From NCBI RefSeq assembly GCF_963678635.1, contig NC_087068.1:25275311-25339310 (forward strand): a stretch of DNA of 64,000 nt, in the 5' to 3' direction. The stretch's first letter is position 1, and the number at the start of each line of letters is the position of its first letter. This DNA is from Symsagittifera roscoffensis (Eukaryota; Xenacoelomorpha; Acoela; Convolutidae). The notes beneath the pieces are model-generated. The model was not told the origin of the DNA. It ran no database searches and saw only the letters and a program-made list of their open reading frames with translations. Positions 63,266 through 64,000 of the stretch are shown here, in pieces. A program made the position numbers and the translations under genes.

Positions 63266-64000
63266 CAATTGAAGCTATGGCACATATAGGCATGGTTGTT
63301 CTGTTTTATAGATATCGGTTGTTTTATAGAAAATTTTCGACCCCATGGCGGGCTGATAAATTGTTCTCAAGGGTTGGAAATGTGCCTTGAAAGTTTGATC
63401 GCCCAGTTCCTTTCGTTCTTCTCAGATCTATCTGTTAATTCTCCCAAGAAGACCTCGATCGATCCACCCGTCAAAGTTTGCACAAAGACTGCATTTTTTC
63501 CATATCTGACTCCTGAAAGTTTTCGAGATTTGACGTTTTTTTTTTTGAGTATTTCAAGAAACTTACGTTAAAAATTGCTTATTTGAAAAAGCCACGTCAT
63601 ATGTTTTAATTAATGTGAGGGTTTTCTCAGAGGTTGCAAATTTTTCCCCCAAAATTGATTGCTCAATTCTTAGTAGTTGCTAAGACTGACTGTTTTGTAT
63701 TTTTTGAAAAAGAATTTTTCAAAAAATAAGATATTGAAATTTTTAAAAATTATGAATTTCCGAAACCTATAGTTGGATGCTGTAAGGGTATTCTAAGGAG
63801 ATTTATATCTGTATTTTGAATATGGTTGCTCATCTATTTTTACTTCTCGGGATAAGGCGTTTCAATGCTTTTTCAAAAAAAATTCTCCTACTTTGGCAGG
63901 CTGATAAATTACTCAGGGGTTGCAGATGTGGCCTCTTTTTCGCTGCTCAGATCCTTTCAGTCCTCTTCGATCCCGTGATCGATCGTTCCAACAAGCCGTC

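Larger units (their letters stand above)
60470..64000 (-). repeat. ~170-bp satellite-related region, reverse orientation
   Basis: Blocks such as AGAGGTTGCAAGTTTTGCCTC, GCTGCTCAAATCCTTTTAGT and CCGAGATTTGACGTTTTTT recur every ~170-250 bp (60540, 60700, 61150, 61330, 61680, 62800, 62950, 63130, 63640, 63800). They are the reverse complement of the 13.8-16 kb satellite blocks. A variant, GGCGGGCTGATAAATTACTCTC, recurs at 61290, 61757, 63350 and 63895. The array continues past the window. Confidence 0.82.

Overview
The window looks like part of a metazoan (probably invertebrate) nuclear chromosome. It is AT-rich, its host genes are broken into many small exons with GT-AG introns, and those introns are full of SINEs, MITEs, satellites and several classes of retroelement. 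I cannot name the species.

Two host genes are visible. On the minus strand, 26233 down to 1075, 14 exons can be joined with every codon phase matching. They make one reading frame of 1,317 residues: a myosin-phosphatase targeting subunit (PPP1R12/MYPT family) with N-terminal ankyrin repeats, a Ser/Thr-rich middle, the conserved RRSTQ inhibitory phosphorylation site (Thr at about residue 765), and a long Ser-rich tail where vertebrate proteins carry a leucine zipper. The exon holding RRSTQ appears to use a GC-AG splice donor. On the plus strand, 55840-56168 is the first coding exon of a Ral-type small GTPase. Its remaining exons lie beyond the window.

Intron and intergenic layout: tRNA-derived SINEs, all with the tRNA head on the minus strand (3.1, 5.5, 16.6, 18.3 and 21.6 kb); an interspersed repeat of about 450 bp with a shared CTATATAAGAG end (five copies, 4.8-19.6 kb); a two-copy 738-bp tandem duplication (12.3-13.8 kb); a satellite of about 170 bp with a 344-bp higher-order period (13.8-16.1 kb), which reappears in the opposite orientation at 60.5-64 kb; a (TA)n tract; and a 731-bp palindromic Tc1/mariner-type foldback element with TA target duplications (18456-19186).

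The region 26.4-60.4 kb is mostly retroelements. In order: a broken non-LTR element with a restriction-like endonuclease (27.6-30.4 kb, +); a 5'-truncated jockey/CR1-like LINE (30.65-31.75 kb, +); a very large degenerate Ty3/gypsy-like element (about 32.0-50.4 kb, -); a truncated Penelope-like element with a GIY-YIG endonuclease (52.8-54.2 kb, +); a gypsy RT fragment (55.4-55.7 kb, -); and an almost intact EN-RT LINE (57.45-60.4 kb, +). The gypsy element is the most unusual part. Its gag-protease region is tandemly duplicated, and the second copy has lost the zinc knuckles and protease. Beyond the integrase it carries about 7 kb of extra same-strand coding sequence, including a coiled-coil protein, an SGNH/GDSL hydrolase-like domain and several unrecognised proteins. 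Many frameshifts and stops show that this copy is decayed.
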